The notes below the pieces were generated by a model. That model saw nothing but the letters and a program-made list of their open reading frames with translations. It did not search any database and was not told the DNA's origin. Below are positions 18,131 through 26,671 of a DNA stretch of 64,000 bases, piece after piece (the stretch's first letter is position 1; every line of letters starts with the position of its first letter). Source of the DNA: an uncultured Lachnospiraceae bacterium (GTDB lineage: Bacteria > Bacillota > Clostridia > Lachnospirales > Lachnospiraceae); contig CAKRHP010000003.1 in the NCBI GenBank assembly GCA_934339135.1, forward strand, positions 138,566-202,565. The letters are read 5' to 3'. The translations under genes were made by a program, and so were the position numbers.

Positions 18131-18355
18131 AGGCCAGTGGTTATCTCGCCATATATGCCGGATATAGCAGCCGGCAGTATTCCTGTTGCATTTGGCGATT
18201 TGTCCTATTTCTGGATATTAGAACGACAGCCACTGTCCGTAAAGATCTTAACTGAACTGTATTCTCGCGAGAATTTGACCGGTTATGCTGCTTATGAGCG
18301 CATTAATGGAAAGCTCATTAGACCAGAGGCAGTCAAGCTTTTGAAAGTAAAATAA
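18131..18355 (+). pseudogene. C-terminal fragment of an HK97-type phage major capsid protein
   Basis: About 74 codons read RPVVISPYMPDIAAGSIPVAF, then GDLSYFWILERQPLSVKILTELY and end with PEAVKLLKVK, the pattern of the C-terminal E-loop-distal part of HK97-fold capsid proteins (mature residues after the GxP turn, then the aromatic-rich end). Nothing else of a phage late region is present. The fragment begins abruptly next to the integrase remnant, so it is scar DNA from a lost prophage. Confidence 0.7.
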
Positions 18356-18397
18356 TACAGGGCATCGCTCCAACACCCCGCACCAAAGAAATATCTT

Positions 18398-19060
18398 TTA
18401 TGCTTTACGAAACGCTGCATTTCCTGAAAGATTTTTAAGAAGAATCCGGCGAGCAGCTTTGCTATCGTCACCGATAAATCCTAATCGCAATAAGAAACAT
18501 CGGAATGCATATTTTTCATTCTCAACTTCTTTATCCTTCAGCGCTACTCGTTTTAGTTTTATTGCTAATTCGCATAACTTGGAAATAAATTCTGTATATG
18601 CACTCACAGCATCCGGCTCGGACGCAAGTGGAAACCAGGGAAATGAAACCTGATTCTCGGTAATAGCAACCTCCAACTGCTCCACTCGGAATGCGTGTTT
18701 AAAAAGCGTTTGCTTCCCTTCTATCAACTTCTGCAAATTATCCAGCTTATCATCTGTAAACATGTTTCTTGGAACTGATATGCTTAGTGCATCTGCTTTC
18801 ACCGTTTCATCCACTGGCAGCTCTGATTGTTGTATGGGCTCACCTTTGTAAAACCGTTCTAAAATCAATTCCAATTTACTTTCTGACAAATCCCCGGATG
18901 TATGAAACACTCCATTCTTATCCAGAATGCAGCCCCCAATCAGATAATCAAACTTGGGTGTTCTAGTATACTTCACCGGCATTCCAAGCAATTCACCTAT
19001 GGCATAAGCCAGCTTCTTTCGTTCCTCTCCTTTAACCTTAAAATCAATCTCTGTAATCAT
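18398..19060 (-). CDS. Mobile-element accessory protein (family often labelled virulence protein)
   Basis: A 220-residue soluble protein of a family common in Clostridial conjugative elements, often annotated only as a virulence-associated protein. The recognisable parts are the N-terminal VKGEERKKLAYAIGELLGMP, a central segment (SISVPRNMFTDDKLDNLQKLI) and the C-terminal KYAFRCFLLRLGFIGDDSKAARRILLKNLSGNAAF. Its biochemical role is unknown. The start at 19060 has AAAGGTGG at a suitable gap; the longer frame at 19093 is not supported. It probably came with a Tn1549-like element of which little else remains here. It lies between the phage scrap and the restriction-modification gene. Confidence 0.65.
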   Translation of the reverse strand: MITEIDFKVKGEERKKLAYAIGELLGMPVKYTRTPKFDYLIGGCILDKNGVFHTSGDLSESKLELILERFYKGEPIQQSELPVDETVKADALSISVPRNMFTDDKLDNLQKLIEGKQTLFKHAFRVEQLEVAITENQVSFPWFPLASEPDAVSAYTEFISKLCELAIKLKRVALKDKEVENEKYAFRCFLLRLGFIGDDSKAARRILLKNLSGNAAFRKA

Positions 19061-19230
19061 TGCACATACCACCTTTCTTTTTGGTATGTACATATATCAC
19101 TCTAACTGAATAATAAAGCAAGTCAATTCTGAAATACTTTTACACAAAACGCCATATTATTCGCGCAGAAGTATTTCTAAAACATCCTTTAAATGCAGGG
19201 TTTTCCAGGCAAATATTCGCCAAGAGAATA

Positions 19231-19269
19231 CCCCCTCTGCAATTTCGCGAAAATGCGTGTGAGAGGGGG
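19231..19269. other. GC-rich hairpin in the 19094-19321 gap
   Basis: CCCCCTCT (19231-19238) and AGAGGGGG (19262-19269) form an 8-bp stem. Inside lies the palindrome TTTCGCGAAA. The sequence stands out in an AT-rich area. It could be an origin-of-transfer or end structure of the mobile element, or a terminator for neither gene; no T-run follows directly. Confidence 0.4.
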
Positions 19270-19321
19270 CATCGGTCTTAAAAGAGAAAATTGACAGAGA
19301 TTTAATCCGCCCCTACCATTT

Positions 19322-21877
19322 TTATTTGAGCTTATCTAATAAAAGTTCTTTTGCTTCTCGCTGGGACTTAATTGATTTTTCCAATTCATCAATCGATTCA
19401 ATAACCGCATTTCCGATTCTTTCCAAAACTTTCTTATCTTTTGGAACAGGTATTGGTATATCAGCTATTATATCTGGCTCAAGGTGTTCTTGGTTTGTTC
19501 CATATGCATTTTTTAGCATCAAACTTTGACCTAAGTCGCTTTGTAAAAATTCATACAAATATCCACGCAAAGGTAAATCGTCTACTACTATTCTAATCAA
19601 ATTGTTTGTTGCAACATGACCATCATGCTGTTCAAGCGCATATGTAACTCTTCCCAAAGTTCCAGAATCAGATACCAAAATATACCCTTTATAAATAGTC
19701 AATTCATCCAGTTGTCTTTTTTGAACTTCGCTAGCTTTTGCACTATCTAAATATTTGACATTATCAGAATTCAACTGTGTTAATGCTGTTCCTGTGAAAT
19801 ACTTACGAATTGTATCTCCTTCAGTTACTCCTAAGTCCGCATATGGACGTTTAAATCGCGGTCCATTAAAAACTTTTGCAAGATCTCCAAGTCGATGAAT
19901 TTCAAAATCTTCACCCTCCCCAAGAGTTATCACCTTCTTAAGCGCAGCATTATGCTGTGGAAGATAATGAACTGGATTAAAAGAAAGAGAATCTTTATCT
20001 AATTCAGAAAATGAAACTGTATATCTGAATTCGTTTTCATTAAGTTCCCCCTTCTGAAAATCCCAATAACACTGTGCTATATCCGACAAATCCTCATCCA
20101 ATACATGTTGCCCATTAACAACGATAGGTTTTCCCTCACTATCCTTTTTTAGAATAGCTTCTCCTCGACTTGTTTGACCAACTTTATTTGATATAGCCAT
20201 AAATATCTTGTAATCCTCGGCTATTTTCTTCTTTTTCTGTAAAAAAATCACTGACGCCTTCGAACCACAAAACGGCTCAAATGTATCCTCATGCAAATTA
20301 ACTACTGCTAATATTTGAGCTTGTCTACAAACACTTTTTCTGACTGCCAGTGCCTCTCTATTATCTAACTGCCCTTTTGCCATAACAATTCCTATTATTC
20401 CATCTTCTTTTATCCATTGAAGACATTTTTCCAAAAATAGTAGCTCTGGAGCAACACCTTGTCGATCATTTAATTTTTCATAATACTCAACTTCCTTATT
20501 ATCTGTAATGTCCCACTGGTGTCCTGCAGGATATTGACTTAGGATCATTTTATCTTTTATTCGTAAATCATGACCCGAACCAAACGGTGGGTTAGTTAAT
20601 ATTATATCCGGTTTCCCTATACCGCAAATATCATTAAATCTTGCTGAAAGTTTATCTACAGAATCTAAACTATTTGCATGTTCAATACCACCATGACCAT
20701 CTTTTCCTAATAACATATTTGCTTTAGCAATTTTTACCAATTTTGGCGATATATCAACGCCAAATAATTGATGAACAACATTCCTTTTTAACACTTCCTT
20801 TGCTGTTGCATTACGCGCTGAATTATCAATTGTATCAAAAATATAATTCATGGATGCTAATATAAAACCCCCACTTCCACAAGCTGGATCCAATATTATA
20901 TCTTTAGCTGTAGGGTTCGCCATTTTCACCATCATATTTACAACTAAACGGTTTGTAAAATACTGCCCCCTTTCTCCTTTCAAATGTGATGCTACATATA
21001 TTTCATATGCAGTACCAATAACATCATGAGGAGAATCAATAAATGAATATTGTTGCAACTGTGATATAACTATTGCTAACTGCGAATTAGATGCTGTAAT
21101 CTCTTCTGTAGAAGAAAATACATCCTTATATCGGTCTCTCACTGCATAAAATAATTTTCGAACTCTTTCACAAGCTGCATTTCTAGCCGTCTCATTCTTA
21201 AATTCTTCTGGTGTTATATGAAAGTCACATTCTTCTTTAGCACTTGATTCATCTTCTATCTTTGACAGAATAATTCTTACCATGTCTAATGCAATATCCT
21301 CAGAATCAATTCCAGATCGATATATAGCGTTGTGGCATCTTCTAAATGCAAGCTTCAAATCAACTGGAATAATCAAATCGCTTTTTTTATACTTTCCTAT
21401 GCTGTCCCAGGCCTGTTCAAATTTAGGAATCCCTAACCAAGAATCTATTTGACCCGTTCCTAAATCTTTTCTAAAAAAATCTATTTTATTGCCATTAGTC
21501 CAAAATCCTCCTTGTGCTGATGTCGCACTAATGTATGATGCAAGTTGTCCATCCGACTCTATAACTGTAGGAGCTTTAATTTCAGCTATAATAAAAATAT
21601 TTCCTTGATCATTGCTTGCACACGCTTCCGCAGAATTAAAAATCAAAACATCCGGACGTTTTTTTTCTCTTCCAATGTTTATCTCCCTTTCAACTGCCAT
21701 CATTTCTTTAGGATAATCAAACTCGCAATGTAAAATCTGTACCATTTTCTGACGAATTCGTTCCTCCGGGTTATTAGGTCGATGTACTGTCGAATCTAAA
21801 TAGTCAATAATTTTCCCTTGAGCATCTAATTTAATTTGAAATTCTTGAGCTTCAACCCAACTATCTATATCTGCCAC
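19322..21877 (-). CDS. Single-chain restriction-modification enzyme (HsdR_N-like nuclease, N6-adenine MTase, HsdS-like specificity)
   Basis: An 851-residue protein that combines the parts of a restriction-modification system. Residues about 30-150 resemble the type I HsdR N-terminal nuclease: ERIRQKMVQIL, KKRPDVLIFN and IIAEIKAP supply the PD...(E)xK pattern. Residues about 230-600 are an HsdM-type N6-adenine methyltransferase, with QYFTNRLVV, the SAM motif DPACGSGGFILA, and the catalytic NPPFGSG. The C-terminal 200 residues look like one HsdS target-recognition domain with a final coiled coil. No helicase domain is present, so it would act as a type IIG-like enzyme that cuts near its site. 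The start is GTG at 21877; the GTG three codons upstream is too near AAAGGA. No separate R, M or S gene is nearby. Confidence 0.85.
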   Translation of the reverse strand: MADIDSWVEAQEFQIKLDAQGKIIDYLDSTVHRPNNPEERIRQKMVQILHCEFDYPKEMMAVEREINIGREKKRPDVLIFNSAEACASNDQGNIFIIAEIKAPTVIESDGQLASYISATSAQGGFWTNGNKIDFFRKDLGTGQIDSWLGIPKFEQAWDSIGKYKKSDLIIPVDLKLAFRRCHNAIYRSGIDSEDIALDMVRIILSKIEDESSAKEECDFHITPEEFKNETARNAACERVRKLFYAVRDRYKDVFSSTEEITASNSQLAIVISQLQQYSFIDSPHDVIGTAYEIYVASHLKGERGQYFTNRLVVNMMVKMANPTAKDIILDPACGSGGFILASMNYIFDTIDNSARNATAKEVLKRNVVHQLFGVDISPKLVKIAKANMLLGKDGHGGIEHANSLDSVDKLSARFNDICGIGKPDIILTNPPFGSGHDLRIKDKMILSQYPAGHQWDITDNKEVEYYEKLNDRQGVAPELLFLEKCLQWIKEDGIIGIVMAKGQLDNREALAVRKSVCRQAQILAVVNLHEDTFEPFCGSKASVIFLQKKKKIAEDYKIFMAISNKVGQTSRGEAILKKDSEGKPIVVNGQHVLDEDLSDIAQCYWDFQKGELNENEFRYTVSFSELDKDSLSFNPVHYLPQHNAALKKVITLGEGEDFEIHRLGDLAKVFNGPRFKRPYADLGVTEGDTIRKYFTGTALTQLNSDNVKYLDSAKASEVQKRQLDELTIYKGYILVSDSGTLGRVTYALEQHDGHVATNNLIRIVVDDLPLRGYLYEFLQSDLGQSLMLKNAYGTNQEHLEPDIIADIPIPVPKDKKVLERIGNAVIESIDELEKSIKSQREAKELLLDKLK

Positions 21878-22087
21878 TATAAACACATCCTTTCTACTTC
21901 TTCATTATACTTTATAATCGATTTTTTGACAATTTTATTTCATATTCTCTTTCAAGCTAAATTTTCGTGTGTATCAAAATTGCAGACACTTCAAAATCTG
22001 CTTATTTATTCCTTGTATGTTTGTACATTCCTTCCTAATTGTTTACTTCTCTTATCCGTATAAAAAACGTAGTCCAGCTCCTATCAC

Positions 22088-22128
22088 TCTACCACGCTTT
22101 ACCACGCTTTATCGCACTTCATCGCCAC
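22088..22128. repeat. Short tandem repeats, possible integrase arm sites
   Basis: TACCACGCTT occurs twice in a row, followed by the degenerate copies TATCGCACTT and CATCGCCACTT, at 10-11-base intervals. Tandem arm-type sites bound by the N-terminal domain of Tn916-type integrases have this character; here it is inferred from position beside the att-like segment. Confidence 0.35.
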
Positions 22129-22149
22129 TTATAACTGTACTCAAAGCCC

Positions 22150-22340
22150 TGCCGTGGCAGATGAATAGAACTTTTATCATAAATTTCTCCTGTTCTGAAA
22201 TGCCCTGTAATGCCGAGTTTTGCGTTGCTTTATCAGCTTTTCCGGGCATCGTATTTTTCTTGTTTATAACTACACTTTTTGCAAAATACTTCAAAATGGT
22301 GCAATTCAAAGCAATGTGTAGTAGTCAAATCGTAGTCAGT
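22150..22340. repeat. att-like segment, copy 2
   Basis: Part of the 531-base gap 21878-22408 without a gene. It starts with the same 16-mer TGCCGTGGCAGATGAA as 14636-14651, and at a similar distance has TTTTGCAAAA, then AATGTGTAGTAGTCAAATCG and TAGTCAG, like the end of copy 1. It lies directly downstream of the 22409/23261 cargo pair. Exact core boundaries cannot be set from one sequence. Confidence 0.5.
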
Positions 22341-22408
22341 TAAGGGGGTTCAGACTACTGATGGGGTGTGCATTATTTAACGAAAGGGGGTGAAATAGGT
22401 ATGCCTTT

Positions 22409-23224
22409 TTATGCTAATTCTTCTGCCTTCACAAACCACTCTGACTCAATGCATTCATCATCTGGAAGCCTTAATATGAGATTCTCATCACAAATAAAAC
22501 TACTTCCTAGCCATTCATCATACAATCTTAATATTGCCTGTTTCAAAAATTCCACAGTCTTTTCACAGTCAGTTTCTGGCGGATTCCCCATATCAAAAAT
22601 CACCTTCGACATAGGTATCAAATACTCAATGCAATAATATTTGCTATTACTATAATAATCAGCACACATTCCCTGGATTCCGAGAAGCCTTTCGATGTTA
22701 CCCACCAATTCAGGACAACTCGCCAACGAAGAATAATAATGATTTTCCTCTAAATATGAGCGAAATGCAAACCCATTTACACAATAATCTTGATTTTTGA
22801 AATATCCAAGTCTGGATTTCACATAACAAACATTGCCATCATTATACGCAAATTCATTATCAAGAGATTGTAGTATTCCATTATAATACAAATTAATGTG
22901 TCCTTCACCAGATTCAAAAGTTATCTTATACTTTCTAAAAAAATTAGACAGCGGAGAACTCCCTAATAAGAGTTTCTCTAGATTGTTGTTAGCTTTCAAG
23001 TCAGTTCCATTCAGCCTTCGTGACAAATGAAACATTTGAATATATTCAAGTTTCTCATCTACAATGTGTTCAGAAAGAAAATCTTCAACGCACTCCCACG
23101 GTTCCCTTTCCGTATCTTCATAAACAGAAACAAATAACTCTATCAATCCACCTGCAGAAAGGTTTAAGAATTCCATTACACCCTGTTTTAAGCCATCTTG
23201 TGTTCTTGCATCTATATATTTCAT
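22409..23224 (-). CDS. Hypothetical protein, island cargo
   Basis: A 271-residue, AT-rich, acidic soluble protein with no signal peptide or transmembrane helix and no motif I recognise. Blocks such as LYYNGILQSLDNEFAYND, VKSRLGYFKNQDYC and LRLYDEWLGSSFICDENLIL look like a compact folded protein rich in aromatic residues. A weak GGTGA precedes the ATG. It is the last gene of the integrase-nuclease-22409 run, 36 bases after the nuclease gene, and lies just before the att-like copy 2. Its position suggests cargo of the integrating element, perhaps a partner or immunity factor of the nuclease-like protein. No function is proposed. Confidence 0.55.
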   Translation of the reverse strand: MKYIDARTQDGLKQGVMEFLNLSAGGLIELFVSVYEDTEREPWECVEDFLSEHIVDEKLEYIQMFHLSRRLNGTDLKANNNLEKLLLGSSPLSNFFRKYKITFESGEGHINLYYNGILQSLDNEFAYNDGNVCYVKSRLGYFKNQDYCVNGFAFRSYLEENHYYSSLASCPELVGNIERLLGIQGMCADYYSNSKYYCIEYLIPMSKVIFDMGNPPETDCEKTVEFLKQAILRLYDEWLGSSFICDENLILRLPDDECIESEWFVKAEELA

Positions 23225-23260
23225 TTACAATCACCGCCTTAAATTTATATATGTGTTAAC

Positions 23261-24547
23261 CTAAATAATATGGTTATTTCGTAATATAGATTCTACTATT
23301 TCATATTTTTTATTCTTATATGAAATTTCAATCAGCTTTATTTCATGTTCTTTAGCATACTTTCGCTTTTCTTCATCATTTCTTTGTTGAATAGCAAACC
23401 TTCTCTCTCCACCAAATTCAGTAACAGGCTTATAGTGCTGCTCACCTTGACATTCAATAAATGCAACAATTTTCCCTTGTTTATAAACTGCAAAGTCATA
23501 TCTCAAAGGAGTTTCATTATCTATTCCATATACCCCGTCAACTGTTACTTCAACTCTATAATTGATCCCATTTTTTATTAAAATATCATTTACAATCCAT
23601 TGAAAAGAAGATATCTTATGGCATTCACAAGAAACAGCACTCCAATATCCATTGTAAGCTCTGTAACCATACTCAGTTGGTGGAAAGATACCAAACTTAT
23701 CACAAGTCACCATTTTTTTATTTCCACATAGATAACATTGACATTTATATTCTTTATAGACAATAATATCTTGATATTTCTTTTGATGTCTTTGCGTATA
23801 ATAAGGAATTGGGACACTTTCCAATTTATCGTTTACACATTCAAGCACCTCTAGTGACTCATATATCAATCCCGTATAATCTTTATCATAATTTATTGCA
23901 TTTTTTCTTGGAATTGATGCAATAATCTGGGCATCTTTTTCTGCCTGTTTGAATAACTCTTTCTCTCGCTTATCATTCCAAGCACTACAATATTCATCTG
24001 CAGGAATAACAGCCTCATTATCATCCACTAGACATACTGCCTCATTATTCTCGTACTTCTTTCTTTTATTATAATTGGCATTACTTGCCTTTATAGAATA
24101 AGTAAACCTTGACGAACAATATACAGGTTTGTAACAAACCTTAGGTTCTGTCTGCAATGTTTCTTCAGAATAATATCTTATCTTTCCACATTTTCTACAT
24201 CTACATTTATAATGTTTTACTCCTGTACTCTTCTGTAACTCTTCAATTGCTTTATCAAAATCAGAAAATGTTACTGACTCTCCATACACGTTAAAATTAA
24301 TCGGCTTATATATATATGCTGATGTAACAATTGTCTTTCCACCATCCCATCCAGTCCAATCTCTTCGAACATATTTACCTTCTTTCACAGCTTGAAGAAA
24401 CTCCATCTTTTCTTCTTTAATATCTAAAATACACGTTTCTTTCATTTGCAAATATTCCGTGCCATCATCCAAGATTTGCAAACACCCAAACTTCATTCCA
24501 ACCTTTACATCTATTTTCTTAACAGAGGTATCTAAAATAAAAATCAC
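23261..24547 (-). CDS. Zinc-ribbon protein with C-terminal Vsr/EDxHD-like endonuclease domain
   Basis: A 428-residue protein with two zinc-ribbon-like modules (KCRCRKCGKIRYYSEETL near 112 and KCQCYLCGNKKMVTCDKFG near 268) of the kind found in phage DNA-binding and homing proteins, plus an N-terminal VGMKFGCLQIL segment that usually precedes them. The C-terminal 110 residues fit a small Vsr-type nuclease: RYDFAVYKQGKIVAFIECQG then EQHYKPV, and RNDEEKRKYAKEHEIKLIEI, with candidate catalytic D, E and H. It may be a free-standing homing-type nuclease or a defence nuclease. The start is uncertain: GTG at 24547 touches the AGGAAGG ribosome site; a later start is possible. It lies downstream of the integrase and upstream of 22409. 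Confidence 0.65.
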   Translation of the reverse strand: MIFILDTSVKKIDVKVGMKFGCLQILDDGTEYLQMKETCILDIKEEKMEFLQAVKEGKYVRRDWTGWDGGKTIVTSAYIYKPINFNVYGESVTFSDFDKAIEELQKSTGVKHYKCRCRKCGKIRYYSEETLQTEPKVCYKPVYCSSRFTYSIKASNANYNKRKKYENNEAVCLVDDNEAVIPADEYCSAWNDKREKELFKQAEKDAQIIASIPRKNAINYDKDYTGLIYESLEVLECVNDKLESVPIPYYTQRHQKKYQDIIVYKEYKCQCYLCGNKKMVTCDKFGIFPPTEYGYRAYNGYWSAVSCECHKISSFQWIVNDILIKNGINYRVEVTVDGVYGIDNETPLRYDFAVYKQGKIVAFIECQGEQHYKPVTEFGGERRFAIQQRNDEEKRKYAKEHEIKLIEISYKNKKYEIVESILRNNHII

Positions 24548-24730
24548 CCTTCCTCATAATATTCAAAAAATAATAATATGCATTAAGCAGCCTTTACATT
24601 TCAATTTTGTTAGCCCCTATAAATTCCCCTTAACAAAATTATTCTACCATACCAACTGAATTCACACCATATAAAAAGCACTCAACCCAAACAGGCTGAG
24701 TGCTTTTTATATTTCTTCCTTATTATATTA

Positions 24731-26011
24731 TCATACCACCTTGAACATATTCTGTTTCAAAGGCTTATCATCCATATCCGAAATTCCCATCTCTTTTCTG
24801 GCATTTTCCAGTCCCTGCATCTTCTGAAGTTCCTTTTCTGCATCCTCAAGTCCTACATGGGTATACACATTGAGCGTCACAGCTATATCCGAATGTCCCA
24901 TCAAATACTGCAGTGTTTTAGGATTCATGCCGGACTTTGCCATATTGGAACAATATGTATGTCTGCAAACATGAGGGGTAATATTGGGCATCTGCACCTT
25001 ATAGATTTCATTATACCTGCTGACCATATGATTGAATCTGTGTTCCCAATGCATGGCTACAAGTGGCATTCCATCCTTGTCCAGAAAAAGGAATCCCGTG
25101 TAACCATCTACCACTTTTTCAACCTTATAATCTGGTCTATCCTCAATAATTGCTCGAAACATCTCTGTCACTTCATTTGTCATTGGAATAACCCTTGTTC
25201 CGGCATTTGTTTTTGTTGGCTCAATTACATACTCTCTTTTGGAAGTTCTTTGCAGCTGATGATCAATATTGATGGTTCTTTTCTCTAAATCAATATCCCT
25301 CATCGTAAGTCCACAAAATTCCGAAATTCTCATTCCAGTGTGAAAAAGGATATAAATCACTTCATAGTATTTACAATAAACCACATCATCATGTATAAAT
25401 TTCAAAAGTTTTCGCATCTGGTCTTTTGTAACTGCTTCCCTTGTAACAGCATCATTGACTACCACTCCTGCTAATTCAAACTGGAAGGAATTTTTCATAA
25501 GCACATCATCATCCACAGCCATCTGAAATGCCGGACGAAGAACTCCTCGTACTGTCTTTATCGTGCTGTGCCCTCTCCCATCTTCCTGCTGCATCTTTAT
25601 CAGAAACAATTTTGCATCAGATGTCTTTATTTTTGATATCTTTTGACTTCCAAAAGGCTCATTTTTAAGAATGTTTCTCACAAAATTGTAATTGGCTAAT
25701 GTATTTGGTCGCCTTCCCACCTTAGTCTTAAGATATCCCTCCACCAATTCATTTACAGTAATATTCTTTCCCAACGGATCCAATCGATTATCAAGGTCGT
25801 AACCTATCTGTTTTTCCAGTTCTCTCAGAGAAAGACATGGCTTTTTACCAACTGGGAGCGGATCAGTTGGTTCTAATCTCCAACTATAAACAAAATGTGG
25901 TTTCCCACCTATATGATACTTAAACTGATACTTTCCATTTGCTCTTATTGATTCGCCCCTTCGGATTACTCTGTGTTTTGAGTCTCTTCGCAATCCTGAT
26001 TTTCCTGCCAT
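24731..26011 (-). CDS. int: Tn916-type tyrosine recombinase (integrase)
   Basis: A 426-residue tyrosine recombinase that would integrate and excise the island. It has an N-terminal arm-binding region, a SAM-like core-binding domain (about 65-165) and a full catalytic domain: arginine in HTGMRISEFCGL, a later basic strand (TKTNAGTRVIPMT), HVCRHTY supplying H-x-x-R, the GHSD histidine and the tyrosine in NVYTHVG. AAGGAGG lies 9 bases before the ATG. Its first codons overlap the end of the excisionase-like gene by 46 bases. It closely resembles the fragment at 17772-18086. Two cargo genes follow in the same direction before the att-like copy 2, so cargo seems to lie between int and one end. Confidence 0.95.
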   Translation of the reverse strand: MAGKSGLRRDSKHRVIRRGESIRANGKYQFKYHIGGKPHFVYSWRLEPTDPLPVGKKPCLSLRELEKQIGYDLDNRLDPLGKNITVNELVEGYLKTKVGRRPNTLANYNFVRNILKNEPFGSQKISKIKTSDAKLFLIKMQQEDGRGHSTIKTVRGVLRPAFQMAVDDDVLMKNSFQFELAGVVVNDAVTREAVTKDQMRKLLKFIHDDVVYCKYYEVIYILFHTGMRISEFCGLTMRDIDLEKRTINIDHQLQRTSKREYVIEPTKTNAGTRVIPMTNEVTEMFRAIIEDRPDYKVEKVVDGYTGFLFLDKDGMPLVAMHWEHRFNHMVSRYNEIYKVQMPNITPHVCRHTYCSNMAKSGMNPKTLQYLMGHSDIAVTLNVYTHVGLEDAEKELQKMQGLENARKEMGISDMDDKPLKQNMFKVV

Positions 26012-26190
26012 GCTCGTTCCCTCCTTCGTATTTCTGGGTGTTCTTTCAGATACCTTTCAAATTCTTTTTTCAGAATCAGCCTCCTGCCATTATAATAAAA
26101 GGCTATAAATTCCAATCCTTCTTGATGCAACAATTCATGAAATTTTCTACGGCTCAGTTTATAATAGGTAAGCGAATAACAGATATCCAT
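25966..26190 (-). CDS. Excisionase-like small DNA-binding protein (Tn916 Xis type)
   Basis: A 74-residue basic protein upstream of and overlapping the integrase gene. The arrangement LTYYKLSRRKFHELLHQ then YYNGRRLILKKEFERYLKEHPE fits the winged-helix excisionase/MerR-like fold of Tn916-family Xis proteins, which bends att DNA and drives excision. No strong ribosome site is seen before the first ATG. The overlap and shared strand with int strongly support the identification even though the protein is short. Confidence 0.78.
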   Translation of the reverse strand: MDICYSLTYYKLSRRKFHELLHQEGLEFIAFYYNGRRLILKKEFERYLKEHPEIRRRERAWQENQDCEETQNTE

Positions 26191-26255
26191 TTAAAAGCAG
26201 ATTTATTTGCATAATCCACACCCTTAACATCATCTTGTCACCGTTACAGATAGTA

Positions 26256-26321
26256 CCCAGTACCATATGGCGAAACGCCATATCACTGGGCAATGGCTGC
26301 CGCCCTTAACCTGCTAAGGGC
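26256..26321. other. Two adjacent hairpins upstream of the excisionase gene
   Basis: The gap 26191-26671 has no gene. CCCAGT-acc-ATATGGCG pairs with CGCCATAT-c-ACTGGG around AAA (26256-26290), and GCCCTTA pairs with TAAGGGC (26302-26321). They may be part of the element's end or transfer origin, or a structured leader RNA. The rest of the gap shows nothing I can name apart from the dinD terminator. Confidence 0.4.
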
Positions 26322-26617
26322 TTCGCCACTTAACCCCAGCAAGGTGTTGCCACCCTTTGCATTCCTGACACAAAGGACTTCCAGCCCTCTGTACTCCCGG
26401 CAGACAAAACGAAACTACTGCCGCTGTCTCTTCGGCATGTTTTCCGTTCTGCCTGTTTTTCAAAAATCCTCTATTTTGGATTTTGTGAAAATAAAAAAGC
26501 CGACGCAATTTCAACTTTTACAAAAGTCCAAATACATCGACTCAATCTTTTGACCTAATCGGTCGTTATTCATTTTTTCCGACTGGCTCATACAGTCCAT
26601 TTTTAATAATGAGCAGA

Positions 26618-26656
26618 ACAAAAGGCACTAACTTTTTACGGTTAATGCCCTTTTGC
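26618..26656 (-). terminator. Terminator-like hairpin after dinD
   Basis: On the minus strand AAAAGGGCATTAAC pairs with GTTAGTGCCTTTT around CGTAAAAA; the T-run is short. It starts 16 bases after the dinD stop codon. Confidence 0.55.
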
Positions 26657-26671
26657 GTTAATACTATTAAA

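Noticed and set aside
24545..24580. Short alternative frame (12 codons) with a ribosome site before the zinc-ribbon nuclease
   Set aside because: Too short and not supported by any pattern; may only reflect the awkward start of the nuclease gene.
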